Shown: positions 23,936 to 33,229 of the stretch, piece after piece
Layout of the letters: the number at the start of each line of letters is the position of its first letter
Position numbering within the stretch: position 1 is the stretch's first letter
Assembly: GCA_905250885.1 (NCBI GenBank)
Contig: CAJNOQ010001020.1
Span: forward strand, 1 to 37,188
Direction: 5' to 3'
Length of the DNA stretch: 37,188 nt
From: Didymodactylos carnosus
Lineage: Eukaryota > Rotifera > Eurotatoria > Philodinida > Philodinidae
The notes under the pieces: model-generated
Told to the model about the DNA's origin: nothing
The model's database searches: none
What the model saw: only the letters and a program-made list of their open reading frames with translations
Translations under genes and position numbers: made by a program

Positions 23936-25035
23936 GAATTAGCAATTGTGTAGAATCACTAGAGAATCTATAGAATTGTCAGCGATTCTACAAATTTACA
24001 AGTGATTCTATAAAATTGTCTAACAAGATCGGAGATAGTAGAGAGAAGATTTTAAACTTCGCTGGTAAATGTACAGAATGAATTAAAAACAACCTTTCAA
24101 TATCATTTTTATAAGCTTGAATGGTAAATGGAATATTTTAAGCCATTTTTCACATAGACTACTTTATTACTTTAAAGGCAGCTAAATTTTGAGCTCTTGT
24201 AGGATTATTTACTGTTTATGTCCGGCAATGATTTCTAACATAACGTTGGAATGGTGGAAATTAAAGTTTGTATGGCACAGTTGACTGGGCTCAAATGTTT
24301 ATTTTTCTTTAATAACAGCCCCTCCAAAAATTTCAATCGCCCACTCGAAAAACAAAATCTAGATAAAACACTGACTGTGCTTATTTAAAAAAGGCACATT
24401 TTGATTTTGTCCCTTTAGCGCAAGTTTTGAAAACAATATTACATGTCATATGTCAATCCTATAAATGAAACCTAATGCCTATGTACAAAATTTTGGGCAT
24501 GAGTCAGACAGGGTAGGAATTCATTTCATTAGGGATTTTCTATATAGAAAATTTACTAGCAAAAGCATAGTTTTTATGTGTTACAAACCACGTTCAGCTC
24601 TAAATTGTTTTTGTTTCTTAGCTAACTTAGACAACTGGTTGTTCGTTTTTATTGTCAGTATCTGGTGTCTTAGTATTTCATAAAGACAGACATGTATGTT
24701 ATCGTGATGTACCATGTATACACTGGTAAGCAATAAAAAACAACAGAACAAAGCCGATGTTTGCTGCAGTAGAATTCGGGTGTCCATATACAAGCAGAGA
24801 CAAATCAGCGTACTCTCTGCTAGATTGTAAAAATATTACTTTACAACTCAAGCTTATAAAAATGAGGGTTGTTTGAAGATTGTTTTTAATTCATTCTGTA
24901 CATTTACTAGCGAAATTTAAAATCTTCTCTCTACTATCTCCGATCTTGTTAGACAGTTTTATAGAATTACTTGTAAATTTGTAGAATCGCTGACAATTCT
25001 ATAGATTCTCTAGTGATTCCACACAATTGCGAATT
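23936..25035. mobile_element. 1.1-kb element with approx. 185-bp terminal inverted repeats
   Basis: The arm 23936-24123 (AGCAATTGTGTAGAATCACT...) returns inverted at 24847-25035 (...AGTGATTCCACACAATTGC) with roughly 90% identity by eye. Inside each arm the motif GATTCTAYARA recurs several times in both orientations. The middle 720 bp holds a 72-codon frame at 24465-24683, which has a hydrophobic tail but no transposase signature. This is a non-autonomous DNA transposon with long TIRs. The target duplication is unclear. It sits about 285 bp beyond the 3' end of the insulin-like gene at 25320-25901. Confidence 0.75.
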
Positions 25036-25319
25036 TTGTTCTCTTCTCTATAACAAGTATATACAAAAACGAAAAACTGTATTTAATTGTTGAATATTAA
25101 GCAAGCGTTTTTTCTATCGTATTTTATCTTCGACAAATTTTGCGAATTATTAAAAATTGAATTAACCTTGTAAAAAAATAAATCTGCTGATGATGGTTAG
25201 TATTTTCTTTAATTCAATATTTTCAATAAATTTTATTTTATTAAACAACAACTTTCTAGGTGGTTTCATGAACAATTTTTACTATAATTACCTAAACTCA
25301 TGGTTTTAATTTGGATAAA

Positions 25320-25901
25320 TCAGGTCTTTCTAGGACAGTATCTTGTTAATTCTGATACTGTACAAATATTCAGACAACACGATTCTGTAATGATTTTTGG
25401 GGACACATCGCGACGTTCGAGTAATGTTGCTTGGAGTGGTGATAATGTTGTTGTTCTTGTACCATTTATTATTTTTGTATATTGTTTAACGAGTCGACAA
25501 ACAATTTTTAACATAAAAAGAATATTTGGTCCACACACATGAAAGGCGCGTTCCAAAAAACAATCTTCCACTTTATATAATCTTTTTTTATGTTGAAGTA
25601 TTTGACCTTCAGCTAACAAACGATCATCATATTCTACCAAACATTCACCCTCTATTATTCGTTGTGTATAAGTGATTCCAGCACTTTTTATAGAATATTT
25701 TTTCCCATGAGACCTTTCTTCTTTTGAATGCAACTGATCCAGTTGTTTAATATTGTCTATAGATTTAGAAAATAACTGTTCAATATCATGTTTATTCATT
25801 GATGGTGTCAAACGTCTACCCAATATTGAACTTTGTTGATACATGGAAGATAAAATGATTAAATAAACATAAATATTTTTTAAAATAAGGCCGTTGATCA
25901 T
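25320..25901 (-). CDS. Insulin-like peptide precursor 1 (single exon)
   Basis: Secreted hormone precursor of the insulin/IGF/relaxin superfamily, 193 aa from the ATG at 25901. I prefer that start to an ATG 39 nt upstream because it gives a clean signal sequence (MINGLILKNIYVYLIILSS) and exactly the length of the two paralogues. A propeptide leads to an extra module, QRIIEGECLVEYDDRLLAEG...LYKVEDC. The B chain follows: CGPNILFMLKIVC, with the C-x11-C spacing. A C-peptide-like linker of about 39 residues contains the basic site LLERR. The A chain is ITESCCLNICTVSELTRYC (CC-x3-C-x8-C). It ends CPRKT. Eight cysteines lie outside the signal, two more than classical insulin. Protein identity to ILP2/3 is only moderate, so this is an older duplicate. 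No introns are visible in the coding part. Confidence 0.92.
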   Translation of the reverse strand: MINGLILKNIYVYLIILSSMYQQSSILGRRLTPSMNKHDIEQLFSKSIDNIKQLDQLHSKEERSHGKKYSIKSAGITYTQRIIEGECLVEYDDRLLAEGQILQHKKRLYKVEDCFLERAFHVCGPNILFMLKIVCRLVKQYTKIINGTRTTTLSPLQATLLERRDVSPKIITESCCLNICTVSELTRYCPRKT

Positions 25902-25940
25902 TTTTGTAGTTGTACATTTACCTGCGATACATACATGCAA

Positions 25941-26822
25941 TAAAAAAAGTACAACGTATTACCTACGAATTAACTTGTCTTTATTTAACGCCTTCTTTTT
26001 CTAGTGTAAAGAAAAATGTTCTTTATCAATTCTCTATATAATCATCACCGCCTTCTAACACAATATTAGTGTTCTATGTATACACCACATATATTTTTAA
26101 GTTTTGTAAATGTGGAAAAATTCTATTTTTTTGCTCAATTTTAGAGGAAATCTTGTTTATCTGTTAGGAAACAGCTTGTTTATGTCTAATATTTGTTCAT
26201 GTTCCGGATGGATTAGGAGTAAATGAAGGTTTTTTGTTTCTACAACATGTTCAAAAATTTTACAGCATCGTCGACTACCTATAGTCCACTCGATTTCGTT
26301 GAAAAAGCGACTTATCAGTTGGGGTACTTCTCTCGTGAGTATTATTTATAGATACTATAAATTATATTATTGACTACTTGCAATAAACGCTATATTAAGA
26401 AACCGTGAGCGTTTGCCCAGAATGCTAAGAAATTTTAAATCTGAGTATAAAATTAAATGAGCATGCCGAAAGTGAAGAAGTAAGGTTTTATAATTTAATT
26501 AAGAAATTTTCTCTGATATCGAGACAGTCTATATGGAAGAATCACTTGCGATCTATAGTCATATTTGGTAACAGTTTTCTTTCGTTGATCATTCGACTAA
26601 TAAGTGAACATGTATTTCTTTCGTTTTATAGCTCAAAGAGAGTTAGTTTCACTTGACTAATACTTTTCTTATCCAACTTTTGTAAAAGAAAGGACTTAAT
26701 TCTATTCAGCTTTCTTTCTTTTACACAACCACATGTAAACGGTGTATGCAGAGACTTGTAGTGGGAGTTCCTACTAAATATTGATGAGTAAAGGAGTCTG
26801 TGATTAAAGTTTCATATGAGTT
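25941..26822. other. Intergenic region between insulin-like genes
   Basis: Upstream of ILP1 and downstream of the duplicated block. No gene recognised. It should contain the ILP1 promoter. Confidence 0.45.
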
Positions 26823-28216
26823 AAATTCACAGTTCATAGTTATGATAAAAATTTTTGTTGACATTGTTGACTTCCCAAGCTTGTCGTAAATTTTCTTTTT
26901 CGTTTTTTCTGGCATGGTTGGATGGAGCTCATTGAACTCCGTAGAAAATTCATTTTTCTTGATACTAGAGGATTTTGCTCATTGAAGGAGGCTAGCCATT
27001 TTTCTAGAAATAGATGAAAGTTGGATGAGATGTGGTTTAAAACAAGAGACATTGGTAGAAATAGCGTAGATGTTAATAGCAATTTTTAACCGAGACATCT
27101 AGACAGCCTTTTCCTAAAATCGCGCTTTCCTTTTGTAAGCTAATAAAATATTCCAGAAACGTTGAAAACTAAATTAAACCCGTTTAAATTTTCAAGATAT
27201 GCTATTTAGAGCATAATTGATTGATATAACGAGTAACGCAGAATAAATGAACGTTTACGTATTTCTTAAATAACCTTTTTGTCTTGCAGAAAAAAGACAA
27301 ATTGCTACGCTTTTACATTGTCGGTACTTTGTAAAAATGATGTTTATTAGTTTATCATTATTAAAATTTGTAAACATATACATATACATAAATTAAAAAC
27401 AGTGTAAATAAGCGTTCGAATATTATTGTGGACAGTAGCGTGTTAATTCCGAAATTGTACAAACACTTCGGCAGCAAGATTCTGAGATTATTTTTGGTGA
27501 TGCGGCTGAACGACGTGTAACGATTGACTTTGTTATTTTTGACAAGTATTGATCAACAATGCGACAAACAATTTTTACCATTTGTAAGATATTGGGACCG
27601 CAGGCGTGATATGCACGTTCTAACAAACAATCTTCATTTTTGTATAATTTTCCTTTAATTTGCACACTTTCGCCTTCAGACAATAGACGATCATCGTAAT
27701 CGATGAGACATTGACCATTGCGTATTCGTTGAACGTAGGGAACACCAATACTTTTCAGCGCATAATACATACCATCAATCTTGGGATGATCTGAAATGCC
27801 TCTTGTTTCTAATTGATCTTGCGATTGTTGTTCTTGTAGTGCATCATTGAACGATGATGCGGATCCATATAATTCAAAATCATCGTCTAAGACTGCTGAA
27901 TCTAATATTGTCGAATATCTATCATATGCAGACGAATGAGCTGAATACATAGTGCAAAAAATGATAAGACAGAAACTAGTATTTTTTGAAAAAGTATTGA
28001 ACATAACTAAATGTTGATGAATAAACACTGAATAAAAATGAAAAAATGGATGTGTTAGTGTTTTGTCTTAAGGATGCTGTTAAGGACGAAATTCACAGTT
28101 CATAGTTATGATAAAAATTTTTGTTGACATTGTTGACTTCCCAAGCTTGTCGCAAATTTTCTTTTTCTTTTTTTCTGGCATGGTTGGATGGAGCTCGTTG
28201 AACTCCGTAGAAAATT
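26823..28216. repeat. 128-bp direct repeat bracketing the ILP2 block (26823-26950 and 28089-28216)
   Basis: The sequence from AAATTCACAGTTCATAG to GAACTCCGTAGAAAAT occurs twice, in the same orientation, with only a few differences (for example cttgtcgtaaa / cttgtcgcaaa and agctcattg / agctcgttg). The copies flank the ILP2-containing block on both sides. The third block (ILP3) has no copy at the equivalent left border. Such bracketing repeats could have driven the duplication by unequal exchange, or mark a former tandem array. Confidence 0.85.
27423..28004 (-). CDS. Insulin-like peptide precursor 2 (single exon)
   Basis: 193-aa secreted precursor. Start chosen at 28004 because MFNTFSKNTSFCLIIFCTM is a good signal sequence; an ATG 24 nt upstream only adds MFIHQHLV. 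An acidic, Gln-rich propeptide is followed by the conserved pre-B module (QRIRNGQCLIDYDDRLLSEG ... LYKNEDC). Next come the B chain with CGPNILQMVKIVC, a linker with the dibasic site TRR, and the A chain ISESCCRSVCTISELTRYC, ending CPQ. All six canonical insulin cysteines and both extra ones are present. The B-chain glycine after the first cysteine and the hydrophobic I-L/M-V core are kept. The protein appears identical to ILP3 at 30115-30696. Confidence 0.92.
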   Translation of the reverse strand: MFNTFSKNTSFCLIIFCTMYSAHSSAYDRYSTILDSAVLDDDFELYGSASSFNDALQEQQSQDQLETRGISDHPKIDGMYYALKSIGVPYVQRIRNGQCLIDYDDRLLSEGESVQIKGKLYKNEDCLLERAYHACGPNILQMVKIVCRIVDQYLSKITKSIVTRRSAASPKIISESCCRSVCTISELTRYCPQ

Positions 28217-28225
28217 TCAAGCAGT

Positions 28226-29455
28226 AAGATCAATCAACTAATATTAATCAATTAGAAACAAGAAGCATTTTGGATCGTCCCAAGGTAGATAGTATGTATC
28301 ATACATTGAAAAGTATTGATGTTCTCTCCGTAGAGAACGTACTTGTGCCCAAGCATTTGGGACAAGTACTCAGCTTGCGTAATGAAGCCGGTACTTGTCT
28401 TTTTTCCAGAAGTAAATTTACTTGTAAATACTTGTGCAGCGTGCACGTACTTGATTTTTCACTTGACAAGTGCTGGTCAAGTAAAATTGCAAGTGCTTGG
28501 ATTGTTTTCAAGGTAATATTATTCATGTTTCTCTATTGTCCGTTAATATTCACTTTGTGAACTTATATTATTCGGTGTCTGAAGTCCACAAAGAAAACAC
28601 GTTTTCCTAAGCAAGGTATCGTATTCACGTAAACAGATAGTGGCGGGCGGTCCTAATCTGTGTCATTCAAACAACTGCTGATTTTAACCTATTTTTAGTT
28701 TAAAAAAGAGTGTTTATAAATAGTAAAGAAGCAAAACTGACATCTAAGACACAAAGAGATTGTAAACAAAAGAGTAAGATACGATTTAACAAATTAAAAC
28801 AAGAGATAAACCAATAAAATAAATTTTCATAATAACATTATATGTGCATGAAGAAAATGTTAGAATGTCAAAAGTTTTTATTTTTCACTCTTTCTTTATG
28901 TAGGAATCGCTACATAAGAGTTCACCGACGTTAAAATAAATTGTTTGTTGGATTTCGAAATATAAAGTGTTCAATTAACTCTTTTTAAAGAACCATTTTA
29001 GTTTTTTGGTCAAACAGAAAAATCCTTTTAGTTATTAAATACACTTTTTTGGGTTTAGGGTGATAAAAAGAAGTCCTTACTTGTCTGGGGCTTTCATAAA
29101 GTACTTCTTAGCAATAAAAGCCAGTATTTTTATCATTGAGAAGTACTTCTGAAAGTACATGGTAAGTGAGAAATTTTGAAAACACTTGTCAATTTTTCCA
29201 AACACTTAGCAAGTACTTAGCAAGTAATCAAGTACGTTGTCTAGGGACTACGTTCAACGAATACGCAGTAGTCACTGTTTAATCGATTACGATCTATTGT
29301 CTGAAGGTGAAAGTGTGCAAATTAAAAGAAAATTATACAAAAATGAAGACTGTTTGTTGAAACGTGCATACCACGCCTGTGGTTCCAATATGTTACAAAT
29401 TGTAAAACTTGTTTGTCAAATTGTCGATTATATCTTGAAACTGACCTGTACTAAT
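28226..29455 (+). pseudogene. Truncated, inverted insulin-like pseudogene split by an insertion
   Basis: On the plus strand, 28226-28330 matches the propeptide of ILP2/3 (LDRPKVDSMYHTLKSIDV against DHPKIDGMYYALKSIGV). After a 0.9-kb insertion the match resumes at about 29247: YVQRIRSSHCLIDYDLLSEG, KNEDCLLKRAYHACGSNMLQ and IVKLVCQIVD. It then stops before the linker and the A chain. The signal peptide, the N-terminal part and the whole A chain are missing. Two codons (DR of YDDRLL) are deleted and the B-chain glycine-proline is changed to glycine-serine. It cannot yield an insulin. Orientation is opposite to all intact copies, so it arose from an inverted duplication older than the ILP2/ILP3 event. 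Confidence 0.85.
28331..29243. mobile_element. hAT-like insertion (TAGAGAACGTACTTG ends) inside the insulin pseudogene
   Basis: A 913-bp insertion interrupts the pseudogene exactly where ILP2/3 read GTTCCCTACGTTC. It starts TAGAGAACGTACTTG and ends CAAGTACGTTGTCTA, a 15-bp inverted pair with one mismatch. Subterminal DNA is full of AAGTACTTG/CAAGTACT motifs, in the style of the hAT MITE at 17249-17514. The flanking host bases (tctctccg / ggactacg) look like a worn 8-bp duplication of the ancestral target. No transposase frame is seen, so it is non-autonomous. Confidence 0.65.
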
Positions 29456-29640
29456 TTCCCATGAAAAATTGATCATAACAAACTAAATATATAATCATAA
29501 GCAACTCAGTATTTAGCAAATTTCTCTAGTTTTTCTAGATAAAAGTTAAAACATTTTTTTAATTTCATTCTATCCGATATGTGCATGGGAAACAACATAC
29601 GCATCGGTTTCGTTTCTGTATTGCATTGTTGCTGGAAAAA
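29456..29640. other. Spacer between insulin pseudogene and second duplicated block
   Basis: Short AT-rich spacer. No gene or repeat recognised. Confidence 0.4.
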
Positions 29641-30114
29641 TTCATTTTTCTCGATGCTAGAGGATTTTGCTCATTGAAGGAGGCTAGCCATTTTTCTAGA
29701 AATAGATGAAAGTTGGATGAGATGTGGTTTAAAACAAGAGACATTGGTAGAAATAGCGTAGATGTTAATAGCAATTTTTAACCGAGACATCTAGACAGCC
29801 TTTTCCTAAAATCGCGCTTTCCTTTTGTAAGCTAATAAAATATTCCAGAAACGTTGAAAACTAAATTAAACCCGTTTAAATTTTCAAGATATGCTATTTA
29901 GAGCATAATTGATTGATATAACGAGTAACGCAGAATAAATGAACGTTTACGTATTTCTTAAATAACCTTTTTGTCTTGCAGAAAAAAGACAAATTGCTAC
30001 GCTTTTACATTGTCGGTACTTTGTAAAAATGATGTTTATTAGTTTATCATTATTAAAATTTGTAAACATATACATATACATAAATTAAAAACAGTGTAAA
30101 TAAGCGTTCGAATA

Positions 30115-30696
30115 TTATTGTGGACAGTAGCGTGTTAATTCCGAAATTGTACAAACACTTCGGCAGCAAGATTCTGAGATTATTTTTGGTGATGCGGCTG
30201 AACGACGTGTAACGATTGACTTTGTTATTTTTGACAAGTATTGATCAACAATGCGACAAACAATTTTTACCATTTGTAAGATATTGGGACCGCAGGCGTG
30301 ATATGCACGTTCTAACAAACAATCTTCATTTTTGTATAATTTTCCTTTAATTTGCACACTTTCGCCTTCAGACAATAGACGATCATCGTAATCGATGAGA
30401 CATTGACCATTGCGTATTCGTTGAACGTAGGGAACACCAATACTTTTCAGCGCATAATACATACCATCAATCTTGGGATGATCTGAAATGCCTCTTGTTT
30501 CTAATTGATCTTGCGATTGTTGTTCTTGTAGTGCATCATTGAACGATGATGCGGATCCATATAATTCAAAATCATCGTCTAAGACTGCTGAATCTAATAT
30601 TGTCGAATATCTATCATATGCAGACGAATGAGCTGAATACATAGTGCAAAAAATGATAAGACAGAAACTAGTATTTTTTGAAAAAGTATTGAACAT
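30115..30696 (-). CDS. Insulin-like peptide precursor 3 (single exon, copy of ILP2)
   Basis: 193-aa precursor, by eye identical in protein sequence to ILP2: the same signal sequence (from M at 30696), pre-B module, B chain, TRR processing site and A chain. An upstream in-frame ATG at 30780 would add 28 residues, but the equivalent frame in the ILP2 copy is not conserved, so the shorter start is preferred. The upstream sequences of ILP2 and ILP3 diverge from about 75 bp before the start, so the two copies may differ in expression. Identity implies very recent duplication, gene conversion or strong constraint. Confidence 0.9.
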   Translation of the reverse strand: MFNTFSKNTSFCLIIFCTMYSAHSSAYDRYSTILDSAVLDDDFELYGSASSFNDALQEQQSQDQLETRGISDHPKIDGMYYALKSIGVPYVQRIRNGQCLIDYDDRLLSEGESVQIKGKLYKNEDCLLERAYHACGPNILQMVKIVCRIVDQYLSKITKSIVTRRSAASPKIISESCCRSVCTISELTRYCPQ

Positions 30697-31975
30697 AACT
30701 AAATGTTGATGAACAAACACTGAATAAAAATGAAAAAATAGATGTATTAGAGTGTTTTGTGTTAAGGATGCTGGAAGCATAAAAATTTGTATGTATATAT
30801 AATCTCGAACAAGAAGTCCTTTCGAAGCATCCAGTGGGTTAGTAAAAGCAATACAAAAATAAGATTTTTATTCTTAATCAAAAACTGGTATAGCTATTTT
30901 CAAACATACGTATATTTTGTTTAATCTTCCATGAAACCGCAAAAACATCCTTGATTAAAACACCTACCTCTATTACACGACACACAAAACTAAACATAAT
31001 AAATTTGAATATCGCTTTAGGATGAAAACGGACGCACTCATATTAGTTCGTGTTAATAGTTCAACAAGTATCTTGAGATTGACCAGGTTCTAATTAATAA
31101 TTATCAAAAAAGGAGGTCATGTTCTAAAGACAACCTAACTATTTCCAGGTTGATGATTCCTTACCCATGGGAAAATGTTAATGTATAAAACGGCGTGTGC
31201 ACCCGTGAATATCGTGAAATGGACTGTGATCGCACGTGAACATCGTAAAATGATGTATGAACAGGCGTGAAAAATATATTCCAATTTGTGTGACAACACG
31301 GAACTGTTCACGAAAACTTTTTCGCGTCATATTTTTCGCACGTGGTCACTAGTGAAACGGAATATTATAACGATGTGTACAGTTCACTTAAAATCCTGCC
31401 TTTAGTTCTAGTTAAGTCTCTGAATTCTAAGTTTAAAGAAGTTTGAACAATTATGAGTTTTCATTTTGTCGTATTAAAGACTTGGCTTTTATTTATTCCT
31501 AGCACAAAGTCCGTACTCATTCCTGATGTCCAGGAGGATCCGGAATATTTCAATTCAGAATTTTTTATATTGTCTGTCTGGCAATCTTTAAAAGTATAGA
31601 CATGTCTTAAATTTATTGATCGATAGTCGTACAAGACTTTTCATAATTATTTGACTGTGATTACTATGATGTTTCGTACCTGAAATATACATTCATGTCA
31701 GAAGTTTATTAGTTATTCACAAAATTTGATTAGTGTGTACACACACTGCTAATAAAAAGCTTATTGTCCAGAACCATTTTTATTTTTAACAAAGAAGACG
31801 GAGTTAAGTGAACTGAGTCAAAAGAAACAAGAATTATTGCTTTTCACCAAAAAAATTTCTCGTCTTATTTTCTTGTTCAAGTCAATCACTCATTCTCTAA
31901 TATACAACTCTAATACAAATTTGGGGAAAAGGTTAATTGAATGTACAACTGTTGAAGGTATCACATTTGAAGTTA
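30697..31975. other. Upstream region of ILP3, no gene seen
   Basis: Non-coding AT-rich DNA between the insulin cluster and the foldback element. At about 31195-31350 there are several loose repeats around CGTGAAxATCGTRAAAT; no further structure was recognised. Confidence 0.45.
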
Positions 31976-32428
31976 CTGCTCTGATATATTCCACTATAGA
32001 GACTATCCATCCCCGTGAAATATTTAGAAACAGAAGATTGAAGAAGCAGTGTTAGAAGCTTCATTTCGGACATTTTAGTATAAACTATATTTTTAATGAG
32101 AAACACTAAAATAACATATTGGCAAAGTAATTACTTAGATTTTTTATTACAGACTTAAAAAAGCTTTTTTCTTTCTGACTGCTGATATAGAGTGGTTTCA
32201 GTGAGATGAGACCTTTTTCGAACTGTGAAATTTTCTGAAATCAGCAGTTTTGTAGAGCAAGCATTTCTGTACAAGATGCCATATAGTAGATATTTTTAAA
32301 ATTGCTTGGTTTCTTTAAAAAACTTTTTTATAAAAGGAACCAGCAGTTAATTTTAAACTCCTGGATCATTCTATCAAAAACGTTCTTCAAAGAATCCAGG
32401 CCTTCTCACTGAAGCCACTCTATATCAG

Positions 32429-33015
32429 CAGGGGCGCCCCGATACATCGGAGGCAGGGGAAGGGAAGTCAATTTCGGAGTCAATTTTTATGCTTTTAAAA
32501 ACTAGAGAAAAAGCTTCAACATAAACCCTTATAATATAAAAATACATTTACTGAAGCCATGATACAGTCTATTCTATTTATCTTATCTTATTTATGTACA
32601 CGATAGAATTACGTAGATAGAAAAAACAAATACTTTACTCTAAAAATGGAAGTCTATGTCTTACATCGAAAATAGAAGTAAATATCTTACTTTTGAAAAG
32701 AGAATAAATTCCTAACTACGAAACTGAGAGTAAGCCTTTTACTCTCAAAATGGGGATAAATATCTTACTCCAAAACCGAGAGTAAACGCCTTACTCTGAA
32801 AATGGGAATAAGCGCTTTACTTCGAAACTGAGAGTAAGCCTTTTATACTCTAAAAATGAGAGCAATTGTCTTACTCTGAAAATACGAGTAAACGCTTGAG
32901 ATATTCTCGTAAGTCAAAGACCTAATTTTCGGAGTAAGAAAATCCTGATTTCGGAGTAAATTTTTTCAAAAAGCAGGGGGAGATTCCTTCCTCCCCCCTT
33001 ATAGGAGCACCCCTG
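32429..33015. mobile_element. Nested hAT-type MITE with perfect 8-bp target duplication
   Basis: A 587-bp element begins CAGGGGCGCCCC and ends GGAGCACCCCTG. It is flanked by identical TATATCAG on both sides (32421-32428 and 33016-33023), which shows it landed in the right arm of the foldback element. CAGGGG ends plus an 8-bp duplication mark hAT. Internal DNA is largely a 26-bp minisatellite. No transposase is encoded. Confidence 0.9.
32635..32894. repeat. 26-bp minisatellite, about 10 diverged copies, inside the hAT MITE
   Basis: The unit is close to TTACTCTGAAAATG followed by AGAGTAAACGCC. About ten head-to-tail copies vary by substitutions and 1-2 bp indels. Each unit begins TTACTC and contains GAGTAA, so every copy is itself an imperfect palindrome. 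Single units also occur near the element ends (ttcggagtaa). Confidence 0.8.
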
Positions 33016-33229
33016 TATATCAGCTGTAAGAAAGAAAAAAAATTTTTTTGAGTCTGCAATAAAAGATCTTATGTTTTTGCCAATAGATTATTTTAGTGTT
33101 TCTTATTAAAAATATAGTCCTTTCTGTGTGTAAAATGTTAGAATGAACCTTCTAACACTGCCATTTCAATCTTCTGTTGCTTCTAAATATTTCACGACAA
33201 TGGATAGCCTCGATAGTGAAATATAGCAG

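Larger units (their letters stand above)
26950..30771. repeat. Recent 1.13-kb segmental duplication (26950-28078 and 29641-30771)
   Basis: The two blocks match almost base for base at a constant offset of 2,692 bp. They cover the whole ILP2/ILP3 coding region and about 470 bp of 3' flank. Differences seen lie at the edges (tcttgatactag / tctcgatgctag; gaaaaaatggatgtg / gaaaaaatagatgta). Homology stops at the outer ends near gaaaa-ttcattttt and aaggatgctg. The blocks are direct, separated by about 1.56 kb holding the inverted pseudogene. Confidence 0.93.
31976..33229. mobile_element. Foldback DNA element, interrupted by a nested hAT element
   Basis: The left arm (about 31976-32216) and right arm (32400-32428 continuing at 33016-33229) are inverted copies. 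They share GTGAAATATTTAGAA, ACAGAAGATTGAA, GCAGTGTTAGAAG, AGAAACACTAAAATA and TATAGAGTGG. Removing the nested element leaves an element of about 660 bp with arms of about 240 bp and a loop near 32217-32399. Arms are roughly 80% alike by eye, so it is older than the MITE at 16197. There is no coding sequence, and its target duplication is unclear. Confidence 0.75.

Noticed and set aside
24465-24683. 72-codon frame inside the long-TIR element as a transposase
   Set aside because: Too short, no catalytic motif, hydrophobic tail; probably chance.
25300-25542. Plus-strand open frame over the insulin-like gene
   Set aside because: It is antisense to the ILP1 A chain and linker; the minus strand has the conserved insulin pattern.
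26840-27082. Minus-strand frame (MLLTSTLFLPMSLVLNH...) also found at 29565-29774
   Set aside because: It is shared only because the segment is duplicated; the two copies diverge in their C-terminal halves at the block border and no domain is visible.
32179-32428. A separate small MITE with CTGCTGATATAGAGTGG ends
   Set aside because: Once the nested hAT element is removed, these arms are simply the inner part of the larger foldback palindrome.
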